From assembly GCF_028583425.1 (NCBI RefSeq), contig NC_072790.1, forward strand, positions 213,630,897 through 213,694,896: a stretch of DNA of 64,000 nt, written 5' to 3'. Source of the stretch: Eublepharis macularius (lineage: Eukaryota; Chordata; Lepidosauria; Squamata; Eublepharidae). Below the pieces are notes generated by a model. It was given only the letters and a program-made list of their open reading frames with translations, did no database searches and was not told the origin of the DNA. This document shows, piece after piece, positions 1-12,546 of the stretch (its first letter is position 1; every line of letters begins with the position of its first letter). The position numbers and the translations under genes were made by a program.

Positions 1-347
1 GACTGCTGGTCTAATCAAACAGGGCTCTTATGTTCTTATTAAGGTTGCTAGCCAGGGGATGGTGGCTAGTGGGAGAAGGAAGGGGGTGGAGACCATTGGT
101 GCAATTACTCTTCCCTCCCGTTTTCCCTCACCCACCCTGCTGAGTAGCAGTGGGAACAGCGGGAGGTCTCCTGGCACAGGCACAATGGAAGACCCGTGTA
201 TACTTTTTATATACAAACATCATACGAACAACCAGAGTAAGAAAATAACAAAGGAAAACACATCCAGCTAAAAGCAAACTAGGCTGTTCCCTATCCTGGG
301 AGGTTCTAAAACAAGAGAGACTGAGGGGCAGACTAGCATACATTTAT
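1..347. other. Unassigned non-coding stretch
   Basis: No exon, RNA gene or repeat boundary is recognised here. The short reading frames overlap on both strands and show no family motif. The pyrimidine- and purine-rich tracts around 70-150 look like ordinary old repeat-derived DNA. Confidence 0.3.
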
Positions 348-803
348 CCCATGAGCATGTGAAGCTGCCTTATACTGAGTTAGACCATTGATTCATCAAC
401 TGGCAGTGCTCTCCAGGGTCTTAGGCAGAGATTTTCACATTATCTGCTAACTGTTGCTTTAATGGAGAACTGGTTTGCTGTAGTGGTTAAGAGCGGCAGG
501 ACTCTAATCTGGAGAACTGGGTTTGATTCCCCACTCCTCCACTTGAAGCCTGCTGGGTGACCCTGGATCAGTCACAGCTTCTAGGTACTCTCTCAGCCCC
601 ACCCACCTCACAGGGTGATTGCCATGAGTATAATAATAACATACTTTGTAAACTGCTCTGAGGGCGCGTTAAGTTGTCCTGGAGGGCAGTATATAAATTG
701 TATGTTATTGTTACTATTATTTTATTAAGGCGAAGATGTCAGGTATTAGCCTGGGATCTTGTACATGCAAACCACATGTTCTACCTCTGAGTCATGTCTT
801 TTT
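348..803 (-). repeat. tRNA-headed SINE, family A, split by another SINE
   Basis: On the minus strand the head near 730-803 has a box A-like stretch (GACTCAGAGGTAGAACAT) and box B-like sequence, as in tRNA-derived SINEs. The tail near 348-460 ends in the CTCAGTATAAGGCAGCTTC-type motif seen in the copies at 42.57-42.97 and 58.97-59.18 kb. The two halves are separated by an opposite-strand SINE of another family, so this copy is the older one. Class is inferred from the tRNA-like head and the recurrence in the window. Confidence 0.65.
463..728 (+). repeat. tRNA-headed SINE, family B, inserted in SINE A
   Basis: The head carries a box A-like TAGTGGTTAAGAGCG and a box B-like GGGTTTGATTCCC. It is followed by the body motif CCCACCCACCTCACAGGG and a LINE-like tail with GGCAGTATATAAAT. 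A near full-length copy of the same family lies on the minus strand at 16.10-16.34 kb. This copy is inserted within the SINE A copy. Confidence 0.75.
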
Positions 804-806
804 CAG

Positions 807-2909
807 TGGAGTTTCCAAGTTAACAGAGGATTTTGAATAGATTCCAATCCTCCCCCCCCCAACAGTTTGCTCTCTGTTTAGCTTTTTAGTTATTGGTTCT
901 CTTGCCTGCTTGCTATTTTGAGTATTTGGATTATTGGTTTTTTATTTTACATGTATTGTGATTTAAATTTTCCTTGTATTGTGAGCTACTTTCTTGTTTT
1001 GTTTTTAACCAAATGGTAAAATATTTTGAACTAAACGTGATATGACAAGATGCCAATGGCATTCCTTTGACTTGCTCAGCATACACTTTGGGGCATGGCC
1101 TCGTCTGGAATTGCCATCAAAATTCTGTCTGAAACAAAATTCAACAGTTATATTGAGCTAGATACAGCAATCCATCAGCAAAATGTGCTGGTGAGTGTGA
1201 ATCTTTGCTGCATTCCTATCTTCTCAGCATTCCCTTCTGACCCCATGGAAGTTGCTTCCTGGGACTATGGAAGCTGTGTGGACTAAAAACGATGTGAGGT
1301 CTGATGGGGGAGGTGTACACAGAGGCGGAGAAAGGGGCAGACTATCCTTCCTTCCTTCCTTCATTGGACTTTTAGCCCACCCTCCTCGCACTTGGGCTCA
1401 TCATCAGCATTGCTGTGTTTGTGGAGCAAGGAGGAGGTGACAATTTTGTTCCATCCCCCCACCCTCCGCTTCATGCAGCACCCTGACCTGTGAGGCTGTT
1501 AGGTCACATGGGTCCCCAAACCCCAGGGATCATCTCACCAGAAACTGCTGGAGGAAAGGGAACACAGCAAAGATCTGTACTCCTTGTTTCAATGATGTCT
1601 GGTGCCCTGTTGTTTGGCTGGCTGCTGCTTCCTCCCAGCCCAGTTTCCTTTCTCTCCTGTACTTTCCCAGTCCTTGGTCTCATGTGGCCACATGGCTGTT
1701 GAATTTGATATTTGGAGACCCATGTTCTTTTGTTTATGAGCCTTTATGTTGTCATAACCTAACTCTATGATGTCATCAGCAACACCTAATGGGTGTCTCT
1801 TGCCAAATAAAATGCAGAGTGGGTGAATGATGTGAGGTGAAGGAAAATGGTGTTGGGAAGAAGAGTGTCAAAACAATGTGAATATGTTTGCAACAAGGGT
1901 TTAGAAAACAATGTTTTCAGAGATTTGCATGAAATGAGATAAGCACCTTTGACTCAGCCCTACATAGAACTAAAGGAGCTGATAGGAAGAGAATGGAAGA
2001 AGGAGAAAGACAAATCTTTTCATGCTGATTTCCTGCAGATACGGTGAGTTGAAGGAATATGCTCACAAGCTACTTGAAAGCTGGATTTCAAGTGCAAATA
2101 TTACCAAAGGCTGTTAAAGAGGTAGATGAAAGCAAGTCGGGCCACTTCAGTTCTTACATTCTCTCTAACCAAGAGAGTATCCACGTGGTTTGCGGCTATT
2201 AAAGGCAAAAGATAAGAGAGCTGGGTCCCACAGGGACCTTAGAGCCTTGTCAAGGCGAAGAAGAAAAGGGTAATTACAGGGGGAAGGTAAATTGCTTATT
2301 CATTCAAATGAGGGAATCACTTATTCACCCAGATGAGGACATGAATAAAAGAAAGCCAAAGAATGATTCTTTGACAAGAGGCTGACCAGTTCTATGAGGG
2401 TATTATAGTCTGCTTAGCAAGACCAAAAGGATGAGCTGAACCCACTCGAAACTAAAGAAGTGCAACACAAGCCTGGGAAATTTTGAACAGCTTAATTTGT
2501 TGGCTTTCCCTCAGCACTACCCAGATGTTTCACCCAAATAGGTCCTTCCATATTTAACCTCAAATTTCCTTTAGAGGAACTGTTCAGAGAGGATTTTAAA
2601 TTCCTGATCCTTATTGTTCTGAACAGTGCCCCTTTTTGATTTTACTTGTGCCAGTGTTTTATTTCATGCCATTTTCTTCTTCCTTGCACGGACTTTATCC
2701 CCATAAAATACATGCATTCTCAACATTATTTATGCAATAAATTACTCTTATATAGTATATGTGTAAATGACATACATTTTACATGCATGGACAATTCAAA
2801 CAGATCTATAGAAGTAATGGTGAAAAGTGGAGGACAAACTATAGAGAAAAACTGATAGTTGTATAGAAGTGAGATAGGGAAAAATTTGCTCATCCCTAGA
2901 ACTTTGGTA
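807..2909. other. Unassigned non-coding stretch
   Basis: About 2.1 kb with no recognisable gene, RNA or repeat end. Reading frames are all short and lack motifs. A short CTTC run lies near 1350. Confidence 0.3.
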
Positions 2910-2915
2910 GCATAT

Positions 2916-3332
2916 TGTCAGGTCTGACTATGTTCCTTATGTGATCTAACCAAAGAGACTCCATTTTAATCCTGTCAGTGTTTTAAGCTCTTCTTTTGCA
3001 GGTGACAAGCAGTCCAGTAACAGTTATCTCAAAGAAGAGGAATGTTATGACTACAACCTTTCCAGCCTTGGGAAAGTTTCACTCTCTCAGCTTCAAGCCG
3101 TTTGTTTTGAGAACTATGGGGGGAGGATGGGACTTGCTGGGCTATGCTATTCTGTACCTTAACCTTTGCCTGTCATTCGTAACAATACTCGTGTACCAGC
3201 CAAGATATTGCATCTTGGTCAGTGGACTATAATGGTTGTTTATATTCAGTAAAATATTTTGGAACCAATGGACTCATGTCTCATTGCAAGAGATAGGCTG
3301 GATTGCAACTTTTAGTAAGCCACAGTCTGACA
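2916..3332 (+). repeat. 5' LTR of the Ty3/gypsy copy
   Basis: 417 bp, TG...CA ends, matching the LTR at 6508-6924 at all but about four sites. The upstream flank GCATAT is repeated after the 3' LTR. Confidence 0.93.
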
Positions 3333-3793
3333 TTTTGTTACGAATCACATCTGTTCCAATGACTAAACCGGGGCAGACGGATACCAAGGCCGCGTCCAAC
3401 AGGGACCCTTTGTTTGATCCTTATACCTCCCTTGGTTCGGAAGGACTAGGACCTCCATGACCCGTTCAGGAAGGAACGGAGTCCAGGCGTACTGCGCTGT
3501 ATACCCTCGCACCTGATAGAGCTGAAACTAGGCCCAGGGCGGCAGCAGAACCTCTGATATCCCTGCCTACGCCGAGGCAGTGGGGTTCGAGGCCAAGAGA
3601 CACGAGGGAAAGGAGAGTGACTGCGGTATTTACTAAGTCGCAAATGGAAGTGTCGGCTCGATAGCAGAGCATTCAAGTAGCCAACCGTGGTATCACTGGA
3701 ATCGAGAAGGCGACCAATTAGAGTGGGACCGAAGAGGTTCGGAAAGTACCCAGGTGTGAGAAACCTCCCGTCGCGACGTGATGAGTAGGGACT

Positions 3794-6495
3794 ATGCGGA
3801 AGTTACCCCATGGACGGGGCAACGCGAGCCGACTGAACAAAGTTGGGTACAATTACAGAGTCGTCTCCTCCACAAACGCCTATCCCATACCTCTCATCAG
3901 AGATCTACTCAACATCGTGGCCCAAGGTAAGATCTTCACAAAATTGGACTTAAAAGATGCTTATTTCCACGTTCGTATACAAGAGGGGGATGAGTGGAAA
4001 ACCGCGTTCAATATGCCCTTAGGGCAGTACGAATATTTAGTTATGCCTTTTGGCTTGGCCGGGGCCCCTTCGGTTTTCATGTCCATGATCAATGAAGTAT
4101 TACACGAATTTTTATATAAAGAAGTAGTTGTTTACCTGGATGATGTGTTAATTTACTCAGAAACCGAAGAAGAACATGTACACTTAGTGCAACGAGTATT
4201 AACTACTCTCATGTGCAATAAATTGCCCATCAAATTGTCTAAATGTGAATTTCACAAAACTGAACTTAGTTACTTGGGATATTGCATCTCAAAAGATGGG
4301 TTAAAAATGGATCCCGGCAACGTGAAAGCAGTTCAAGACTGGCAAACCCCCACAAATTGTAAAGAACTGCAATCCTTTCTGGGGTTTGCCAATTTCTATA
4401 GAGAATTTATACAAACTTTGCCCAAATAACTCTCCCCCTCACAGAACTCTTAAAAACTAAAGACAAAGGGGAGCAAGCTAAAAAACCAAAAGCAAAATTA
4501 TTATGGACACCGCAATGCCAATTAGCCTTTGATCGGTTAAAGCAGCAATTCATATCCGAACCAGTGCTGCAACACCCCGATGAAAATCGCCCATTCATAG
4601 TACAGATGGACGCCAGCGATACTGCAATTGGGGGCGTCCTCCTGCAGCAGGGGACAGACAATATTCTCAGACCTTGTGCATACCTTTCACGTAAATTTTC
4701 TGAAGCCGAAAGAAATTGGAATGTTTGGGAAAAGGAAGCTTTTGCTGTAAAAGCGGTGCTCTCCACTTGGAGACATTGGCTGGAAGGGGCCCGCCATCCT
4801 TTTGAGGTTTGGACAGATCACAAAAATTTAGAAGCGTTATGCAGTCCTCGGAGACTCAATGCCAAACAATTAAGATGGGCGGAATACTTTTCAAAATTCA
4901 ATTTCACCCTCAAATTCTTACCTGGCAAAACTAATTTCCTAGAGGACGCCCTCTCACGCATGCCCCAACTCAAAAGCAGGAGGGAGGATACAATAGACAC
5001 AGTATTTTCGCCTACCCAACTGGGGTGTGTGGTTACTATGTGCAGCCGCACAACACACCCTCCTCACTCAGACCAGGGGTGGAGACGAAAACTGAAAAGT
5101 GAAGTCGAAAAGGAGGGGGAGAATGTGCCCAAAGAGAAATTAATTCAATCTGAACAAGGGGAATGGCTTTGGGGTGATCGATTTTATGTACCAAATAGTT
5201 TAAGAAAAGAAGTACTGCAACGCTGTCATGATGCCCCAACAGCTGGTCATTACGGATATTTAAAAACCCTTCATCTGGTCCAAAGACAATTTTGGTGGCC
5301 AGGCATGCGCAAAGACATTTCGCAATATGTAGCTTCGTGTCCCATTTGCCTCAGCGCCAAAACGCAAAAAGCCAAACCTCCTGGACTTTTACAGCCCCTT
5401 GAAACTCCAAGTAGACTGTGGGAAATTATTTCTATGGATTTCATCACAGATCTTCCCCCCTCCAAAAATCATACCTGCATTTTAGTTGTAGTGGATCTAT
5501 TTTCAAAACAAGCCCACTTCATTCCCTGCACTACTATGCCTTCGGCAAAAAGGTTGGCGGATATTTTTCTGAAATATATTGTAAAACTCCATTCTTTTCC
5601 ATCAAAGGTAATATCCGACCGAGGCGGACAATTCATTGCCAACTTCTGGCGGGAGCTTATGCAACTTATGGGAATTGAACAAGGTTTAAGCTCCGTCCAT
5701 CATCCGCAAACCGTCGGACAGTCGGAAAAAACTAATCAATTATTAGAACAGTTTCTCCGTTGCTACATCAATTTCCAGCAGGACAATTGGATTGATTTAT
5801 TGCCTTTAGCAGAATTTTCTTACAACAACAGTGTGCATGCGTCTACTGGAGAAACACCATTCAAAGTAGTTTATGGCTATCACTTTAAACCATTTCCTTT
5901 TGAAGCTCTTCCCCCCGCAACAGCCTCCAATGACGTTTCAGGATGGTGGGGGGAGGCAGCTCAACAATGGTCTCTCATTCAACAACATCTTAACAAAGCT
6001 AAACTGGACTATAAGAAATACGCTGATCGCCATTGTGCGGCCGAATGGGAATTGCATCCAGGAGACCTTGTTTATTTGTCTACAAAAAATTTGAAAGTCG
6101 CTCAAACCAGCCGTAAATTGGCACTAAAGTATTTGGGACCTTTTCCAGTTCATAAAATCATCAACAAAGTGACTGTAGCACTTGATTTACCAAAGAACCT
6201 CCGTCACGTCCATCCTACTTTCCACATCAGCTTGTTGAAAAGGGTCCCCCCAGCAGATCAATGGCATACCCGTGCTCCTCCCATACCAACCTTGATTGAT
6301 GACCAAATCCATTATGAAGTGCAACAAATTTTGGACTCTAAAATCAAACGTAATAAGCTGTTTTACCTCATCAGATGGAAGGACTTTGATTCTGGTTTTG
6401 ATGAATGGGTGGAGGCTATTCATGTTCATGCTCCTAGATTGGTAAAATCTTTTCACAATCTCTACCCTCTCAAACCTGGGGGAAGGACATTTTAG
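3794..6495 (+). pseudogene. pol region of the Ty3/gypsy fossil
   Basis: This region would encode the polyprotein that copies and integrates the element. Reverse transcriptase is recognised by the YLDD block, then RNase H (DASDTAIGGVLLQQ-type start), the integrase zinc-binding and catalytic core (MDFITDLP, SDRGGQF), and a chromodomain near the end (FYLIRWKDFDS). The order RT, RNase H, integrase is that of Ty3/gypsy rather than Ty1/copia. It is a fossil and does not read through as one product. Confidence 0.9.
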
Positions 6496-6507
6496 AGAGG
6501 GCAGAAA

Positions 6508-6924
6508 TGTCAGGTCTGACTATGTTCCTTATGTGATTTAACCAAAGAGACTCCATTTTAATCCTGTCAATGTTTTAAGCTCTTCTTTTGCAGGTGACAA
6601 GCAGTCCAGTAACAGTTATCTCAAAGAAGAGGAATGTTATGACTACAACCTTTCCAGCCTTGGGAAAGTTTCACTCTCTCAGCTTCAAGCTGTTTGTTTT
6701 GAGAACTATGGGGGGAGGATGGGACTTGCTGGGCTATGCTATTCTGTACCTTAACCTTTGCCTGTCATTCGTAACAATACTCGTGTACCAGCCAAGATAT
6801 TGCATCTTGGTCAGTGGACTATAATGGTTGTTTATATTCAGTAAAATCTTTTGGAACCAATGGACTCATGTCTCATTGCAAGAGATAGGCTGGATTGCAA
6901 CTTTTAGTAAGCCACAGTCTGACA
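6508..6924 (+). repeat. 3' LTR of the Ty3/gypsy copy
   Basis: 417 bp, TG...CA ends, nearly identical to the 5' LTR and preceded by a polypurine tract. The GCATAT duplication follows directly. Confidence 0.93.
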
Positions 6925-6930
6925 GCATAT

Positions 6931-7905
6931 CAGAAATATGTGAAATACCTGGGAAACTTTGCTGGTCTTTAACTTCTGGCATTTCTTACAGACATTTTGC
7001 ATCTGCAGAGCCTGACAAATTGGCCTAGTGGCAATTTAATGCAAAAGGAAAATCCAAAATGAACAGCCACATATTTTAACACATGGTTTCCTAGCTACTG
7101 CTGCTTTGAGTACAGGTAGCCATCTTGGGACTTTTTCTGGGACTGCTAAGTTGTGGTGTTGTAGTCTGCAACAGATAGAAAGAAGAGAGGTGGATCCAAG
7201 AGAATGCAAAGCCAGGTGTCCTTTTAATGCCACCTGTAAGAGAAATACAGATAGAGAGATGGAAGTACCAAACTTCACAACCCTCAGCCTCCTCTTTTAG
7301 ATACCATCTGGCCTGTAACTTACACACCGATCTGAAATTTTGGATCAAAAACCAGTTGCTAGGAAGTGTCATGCCTGTCACCCATCCATGCCATTATTTT
7401 CAGCTGAAGTGTTGCTGTGAACCAGTGTTTTTTGCTGAACCATTGTTCTATGCTGTGACTTGATATCATATTGCTGATGCCATAATTTGCCTTGTATTCA
7501 CAGGCCTGCTGTATCCAGAGTGCCTTATCTTTTATGCTTTGAAGCTCAGTGTCTCTGACATTGCAAACCTGCTAGATCTCAGGCGGAAGAAAAATACCGT
7601 ATTTCATTCTTAATCTGTTGCCTCTCTCCTGTGTCTAGACAAAGCATGTAAACTTTTTAGGGAGTTCTCAGAACTTCGCACCAAAAGTTATGTTTTCCTG
7701 TTGGGAGGGGAGATGTGTACTTGGGACCTATAAGAACTATAACTTTTACAGATCTTGTTATCCCTGTCCTGTCAACCTTTTGATCAACCTGTGGACATAT
7801 CTATGAACATGATTTGATTCCTTGAATAAAGCCTTTTAACCAAGACCATGGAGTGCTTGCTGTGAGGGTACAAGGATCTGTCTGCCATAGCCTGTCATCC
7901 ATAGA
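6931..7905. other. Unassigned non-coding stretch
   Basis: No gene or repeat end recognised. It is simply the right flank of the gypsy insertion. Confidence 0.3.
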
Positions 7906-8362
7906 CCTGACAGAAAGAAATTTGTAATGTACATTGGGAAAGCACCTGCTCTCCTGGCTTTCCGCAAACAATGTAAAATTGAATTATTCAAAAACACTTT
8001 TATATTGTAGGGAGGGGGTCTCAGATGCTTTGCTAATGAGTTAAGGACCATAGACTTCACCACAATGTTGCCTTACATACTACCTGTTGCTTTAAGTATG
8101 TGCTTCTATGTTCTACCTGTGCTTCATGTTGTCTAATGTCAGTCCTAGAATTGCTTATGTTCTGTTTCAGCATTTCTTCAACTTTGTACTGGATTCTTGC
8201 TAATGCTATGTCTTTGTAAACTTGTATTTACTTACTTCATGGCATTGTTTATGCAAATGTGCTTGATATTGACTGTACTAATTTCATACTATGTAATCTA
8301 CCTTGAGTCTCAGTGAGAAAGGCAGACAATAAATGACATAAATAAAATAAAATAAATAAACA
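7906..8362 (+). mobile_element. L2-like LINE, 3' end fragment
   Basis: The first part translates to a degenerate C-terminal stretch (APALLAFRKQCKIELFKNTF) that resembles the end of L2-type ORF2. The fragment ends with CCTTGAGTCTCAGTGAGAAA, GGCAGACAATAAAT and an AAATA-type microsatellite tail. The same CTTGAGTCTCAGTGAGA motif ends the L2 fragment at 17.95 kb, which shows they are one family. It is 5' truncated and decayed. Confidence 0.7.
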
Positions 8363-8416
8363 GGCCAGGTGGTCGCTTTATGCAGTTTGTGCATGTTTTC
8401 CAATTAGTACAATTTC

Positions 8417-8478
8417 CCCCTGTGCTGTAGAAAGGCAATAGGCAATGCCCCTGTGCTGTAGAAAGGCAATGCCTGGGA
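8417..8478 (+). repeat. Two-copy tandem repeat, 31 bp unit
   Basis: The unit beginning CCCCTGTGCTGTAGAAAGG occurs at 8417 and again at 8448. Confidence 0.75.
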
Positions 8479-8814
8479 GTGAGATGGTCGTTCTTAAATC
8501 TTAGGGTATTTACAGGCATTTATGCAAGTTTCCTGACCACCCCTCTGTTCTTTCCCTTGAAATAGCCTGCCGGGGAGATTCCCGAAAGGGATTGGCTCCC
8601 AGTTGACTATTCTAAAGGACCAACGCTTTTGTCCCTTTGAACAGCTCCCATGTGAGCCGTCTGGATAAGAACCACTCAAAGGCTACTTAAGGTAATAAAA
8701 AGCTGTCCTCTATTTGAGTAGACCGTGTGTGAGCTGATTCAAATCTGGCCTATACACAGGCTACTACAAAAAAGTTTTTTTGCTTTTGAGTATGTGGGCC
8801 TGATCCAAACTGGG

Positions 8815-8940
8815 TGCAATCCTAAGCAGGGTTACTCGAGACCCTATTTCATTCAGCTCAGTAGATCCATCCTACTCAAGTCCCACTCTACTCATGATTC
8901 TGCTCGAGTCTACTCTCAGGAAAATGTTCTCAGGATTGCA
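8815..8940. repeat. Short element with inverted ends TGCAATCCTAAG
   Basis: It starts TGCAATCCTAAGCAGGGTTA and ends with the inverted match AGGATTGCA. Relatives lie at 16561-16650 and 42433-42509. Likely a short palindromic MITE-like repeat; class not assigned. Confidence 0.5.
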
Positions 8941-11900
8941 CAGTTCACATGCTGTGTGTGTAAAACTGATTCAGATTGGGCCTGCGTGTTGGATTTTTAA
9001 AGGGAGGAAAGCTTCCACTCCATCTTCATAGACAGTGCACCTTTGAATACCAGTAGCTGCAGGGCAATAACAGAGGAAAACTTCTGCCTCCATGCCCTGC
9101 CCGTAGATCTTCCTGGAGCATCTGTTTAGCCACTGGGGGAAAGAGGAAACAGAGCTTTCCTTAAGTTCCCATGGGGGAAAAAATCCCTTCACACGCAAAA
9201 CTATTATTTCAGAGAGAAACTCCTTTCCCTTAACATCTAGTTTTCTATATGCATACAATTATTTTTGTATAAAGGAGAATTCAGTCATACAAACCCACAT
9301 TTGCAGCCTTAAGCAATATAAACTATACTGTATAGCTCAGATTTAGGCATACTATTTCAGTGAAAACTAGGCCCCAGTTGCTATCTAGTCTCTGCCTTGT
9401 TAGACATGCATTTGCTACTCATCATGAGCGGCTATTGATCCGAAGAAAGCAGAGGGAATCCCACGCTTTGCCCTTGTGAGTTGTGCTTGGCCCTCCTTGG
9501 CTTTGTCATAGCTGAATGAGCATTTTGCTAGTTCTCTGCGGATTGCCTGAGAGCTGAGCTGTCAGAGTGCATATCCGTCACAAACCTCCCCAGGCACTAA
9601 CAACTCTTCACCTGGTTTTCTGGATCTTGCTTAAGAAGCAACATTTGCTAGAGTTGCATTCCTCATTCACTGTGATGACCTTCTCCTCGGAACTGTGGAT
9701 TTAAATGATAGGGAAATGTGGTACTGAATTTCCCTTCGGCTCACTCTGTCTGTACCCTGAAGAGCCAGTGTAGTTTTTTTAATTGTGCAAGGTTCTGAAA
9801 GAGCAGGGCAGATTGGGATCTTCAAATGCTCGGGACGGAGCAAGCCAAGCTGAGCAACCCCGGTGGTCCTGGCAGAACCCAATGGGGCCTCTTGGCTCAG
9901 ACTTGGGTTGCAGTGGCCATGAAGCTGGGCATAGCCTCATCTGTCACCTCTTCTTTTCTGAGCTGCCAGTGTTGCTGGGGCTCAGCTTGGCTTGCTTTGG
10001 GCTGTCAGTACTTTCCTAGGGCATCAACCCACTGAGAACTTTCCTGGAAGTTAAGAGAACAATTTGCCCATACGAGTTCAGAACAAAGGTGGGTGAAGAA
10101 TCTCTTAGAGCTGAAACACATGAGATGAATTACACATGAAGAGCATGGATTGGGACGTGCAAGCTTCCCTGGGAGTGGAAGCCTTACCCTCCTCCCTCTC
10201 CAAGCTCCTGGAGGAAAACTGAGTGGATTTTCTTACAAAGAACAGCTGCTTGACTGGAGAGATTCTCTCTTTCAAAAATTCACTTGCTTCGGTTTTCCTT
10301 CAGGAACTCAAGAGATGGGGTGGTGGAGGGAAGGGGGAATCCACGCTGCAATTCCCTGCTGGGAGAAGAAGAATGGGAGCGATTGGGTTTATCTCTAACT
10401 CGTAAAACACCTTGGCTTTTTTCCTGCCTCTTGTTACATCATTCCCCACTCCCACCCCCATCCTGAGCTCCCAGAGAATTTTTGAAAGAGAGAAAGAAAC
10501 TGTGTGTGTATGTGTGTGAAAAAGAAATTATCTCCATTTGCGACTCTTCCTTGCTGAGAATCACATTGAGCAGCTGTTTTTTTTTTAAAAGACTATATTT
10601 CCCAGGGATCCTTGCAGGATCCAACACGTGCCCATGTGTCTTGTGTGGTTCTACTCTTACTCAATTGCTGAGGCATCAGGTAGTGTTGTCCAAGGGGAGG
10701 AAATGGCTCCAAATGATCAGGAAGGTTTTCCAACTGTGTTAAGGAATATCTTGAGGAAGCTGATCAGAAGTTCCTTAATAAAAATATCAGTAGTGAGAAG
10801 CTCCCCCCAACTCAGCGACTTGCTCATTGCTATCCATTTTTTCATACAATGTACAGCCTCCATCAAGTGTTGGGTTCATTCAGTCGCACTCTCGATTTAC
10901 AAAGACTGAGGTTCAACAGGTCTGGTCAATGTTGTCAGTGTGAACCATAGTGCAAGCCCCTGGATTCTCTGCAAATGCACCAGAATTTCCTAGCAGAGAA
11001 GGTTATGTGAAAATGTTCCGGGGAGGTTGAAAACCACTGAGCTGCTGAAAGGCTCTGTGGCCTGCCTTGCAGCCCTACAGGGTAGATCCTCAGGGGCACG
11101 TTTTGCTACTGCTCCAGAGCCTTAAAGATTGACCAGAAGCATCCCCTGAATCCCCCATCTTATGCAGCATCAGGGGTGTAGAGGCATGCAAAGCTTTTCT
11201 GCAGTCTATCTGCATGACTGGGGCAATACAGCTGGGTGTGAAGGTCTCCTGATTAGTTCACTGCTTCTGTATTCAGTCTGAGTGATTTGGTGGTGCTTGT
11301 GAACTGCTATGCCAACAGAGAACTAACAGAAGTTTAGAAAACCCCTTGTGAGATATACGAGTTCTAAGGAAGGCTGGTCTCCCATGGATTCACGTCATGC
11401 TTAAATGGGTGCCAGAAGTTAGGGGAGCACCTTTGGAACTAATTTAGAAGAGGTGGTTTAGATATTAGGAGGACTAAATCTGCCGATGCTGATCACTATT
11501 TTCTCCAATGGGGCAGCAGGAAAAGCAGCTAAGTGGAGCAATACAGCTGGGTGTGAAAGTCTCATTAAAGGTTGCTCTCTTGGGACCTTGGCTAGCTGAG
11601 CAAATCCCTCACCCAGGCACAATGGAAAAGCCTGGTGAGAAATTGCTTTTGCAACACCGTTAAGCTCATTTTCCCACTTAGTGTCTTCTGAATGATGCAT
11701 TTCTTCAGCCCCAGGGAAACCTGAATGAAAAATCTGGTTACTGATATTATGGAACTTTGGGAATTGTTGATTTATGAACTTGAGCTGTAGCTTGTTTTGT
11801 TTGTTTGAAATATGTTTTTTTTCCAGTGAGGTAAACAAAAAAGACATTTTCAGCTGCCTTCTTATCCAGTTTGCCATTTAAAAACAGTCATGAAGCTTTG

Positions 11901-12210
11901 CTGGCTGAGAAGTGAAGCCTCTTTTTTTAACTTGTCTGTTTGATGATCTTTCTTTGTAACATAATATCGCCACTCAACATTGTGATATCAAAATCTGGTG
12001 ACAATGCCCAGGACATAATTGTACATTTCAGTTCTAAGTACCAGTTCATCCTCCACAATCATATTTAATGAGTCCAAGGAAGAGGAAATACATACTCTAA
12101 TGTGATATTAGTTTGGAGCATTGAGGGTGTGGAGGAAAGATGCAAAATATATTGCAGTGGTGTAGTTAGGAACTGGAAGATTGCAAGGAGCTGGAGCTGC
12201 AAAGATTGCA
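8941..12210. other. Unassigned non-coding stretch
   Basis: About 3.3 kb. I see only short overlapping reading frames without family motifs. No RNA gene or repeat end can be placed. Confidence 0.3.
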
Positions 12211-12358
12211 AAGAGTCCAGTAGCACCTTTAAGACTAACCAACTTTATTGAGGCATAAGCTTTCGAGAACCACAGTTCTCTTGACGAAGAGAACTGTGGT
12301 TCTCGAAAGCTTGTGCCTCAATAAAGTTGGTTAGTCTTAAAGGTGCTACTGGACTCTT
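12211..12358. repeat. Near-perfect 148 nt hairpin repeat
   Basis: Two 72 nt arms (12211-12282 and 12287-12358) are inverted copies with about one mismatch, separated by the 4 nt loop GACG. Each arm runs from AGAGTCCAGTAGCACC to the TCGAGAACCACAGTTCTC block. A shorter relative with 28 nt arms is at 15441-15527 and a single-arm relic at 45581-45670, so this is a dispersed family. No coding capacity. Confidence 0.85.
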
Positions 12359-12407
12359 TACTATTTTGCAACTACAGGCTAACACAGCTAACTCCCCATG
12401 ATCTTTA

Positions 12408-12530
12408 GAGCTGGAAGGGATCACAAGGGTCATCTAGTCCAATCCCCTGCACAATGCAGGGAATTCACAGCTATCTCCACCCCTCCACCTCTCCTGGTGA
12501 TTGCTGCTTTGTGATTTGAAGCAAGGTATC
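12408..12530 (-). mobile_element. CR1-like LINE fragment
   Basis: The motif GGAAGGGATCACAAGGGTCA, followed by CATCTAGTCCAATCCCCTGC, is the minus-strand signature of amniote CR1-type 3' ends. Short and old. Confidence 0.5.
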
Positions 12531-12546
12531 CAAACACTGTCATTTA

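Larger units (their letters stand above)
2916..6924 (+). mobile_element. Ty3/gypsy chromovirus copy, broken
   Basis: An LTR retrotransposon bounded by two 417 bp direct LTRs, each starting TG and ending CA, and flanked by a GCATAT duplication at 2910-2915 and 6925-6930. The pol parts recognised between the LTRs, in order, are reverse transcriptase (YLDD motif), RNase H, integrase and a C-terminal chromodomain. That order and the chromodomain place it in the chromovirus branch of Ty3/gypsy. A purine-rich tract (GAGAGGGCAGAAA) directly precedes the 3' LTR. The LTRs differ at about four sites, so the insertion is young, probably a few million years old. The copy is broken, with about two or three breaks, and is a fossil. 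Confidence 0.93.

Noticed and set aside
8480-8770. Possible solo LTR with AATAAA near 8694
   Set aside because: No TG...CA pair or target duplication could be fixed, and no second copy is in the window.
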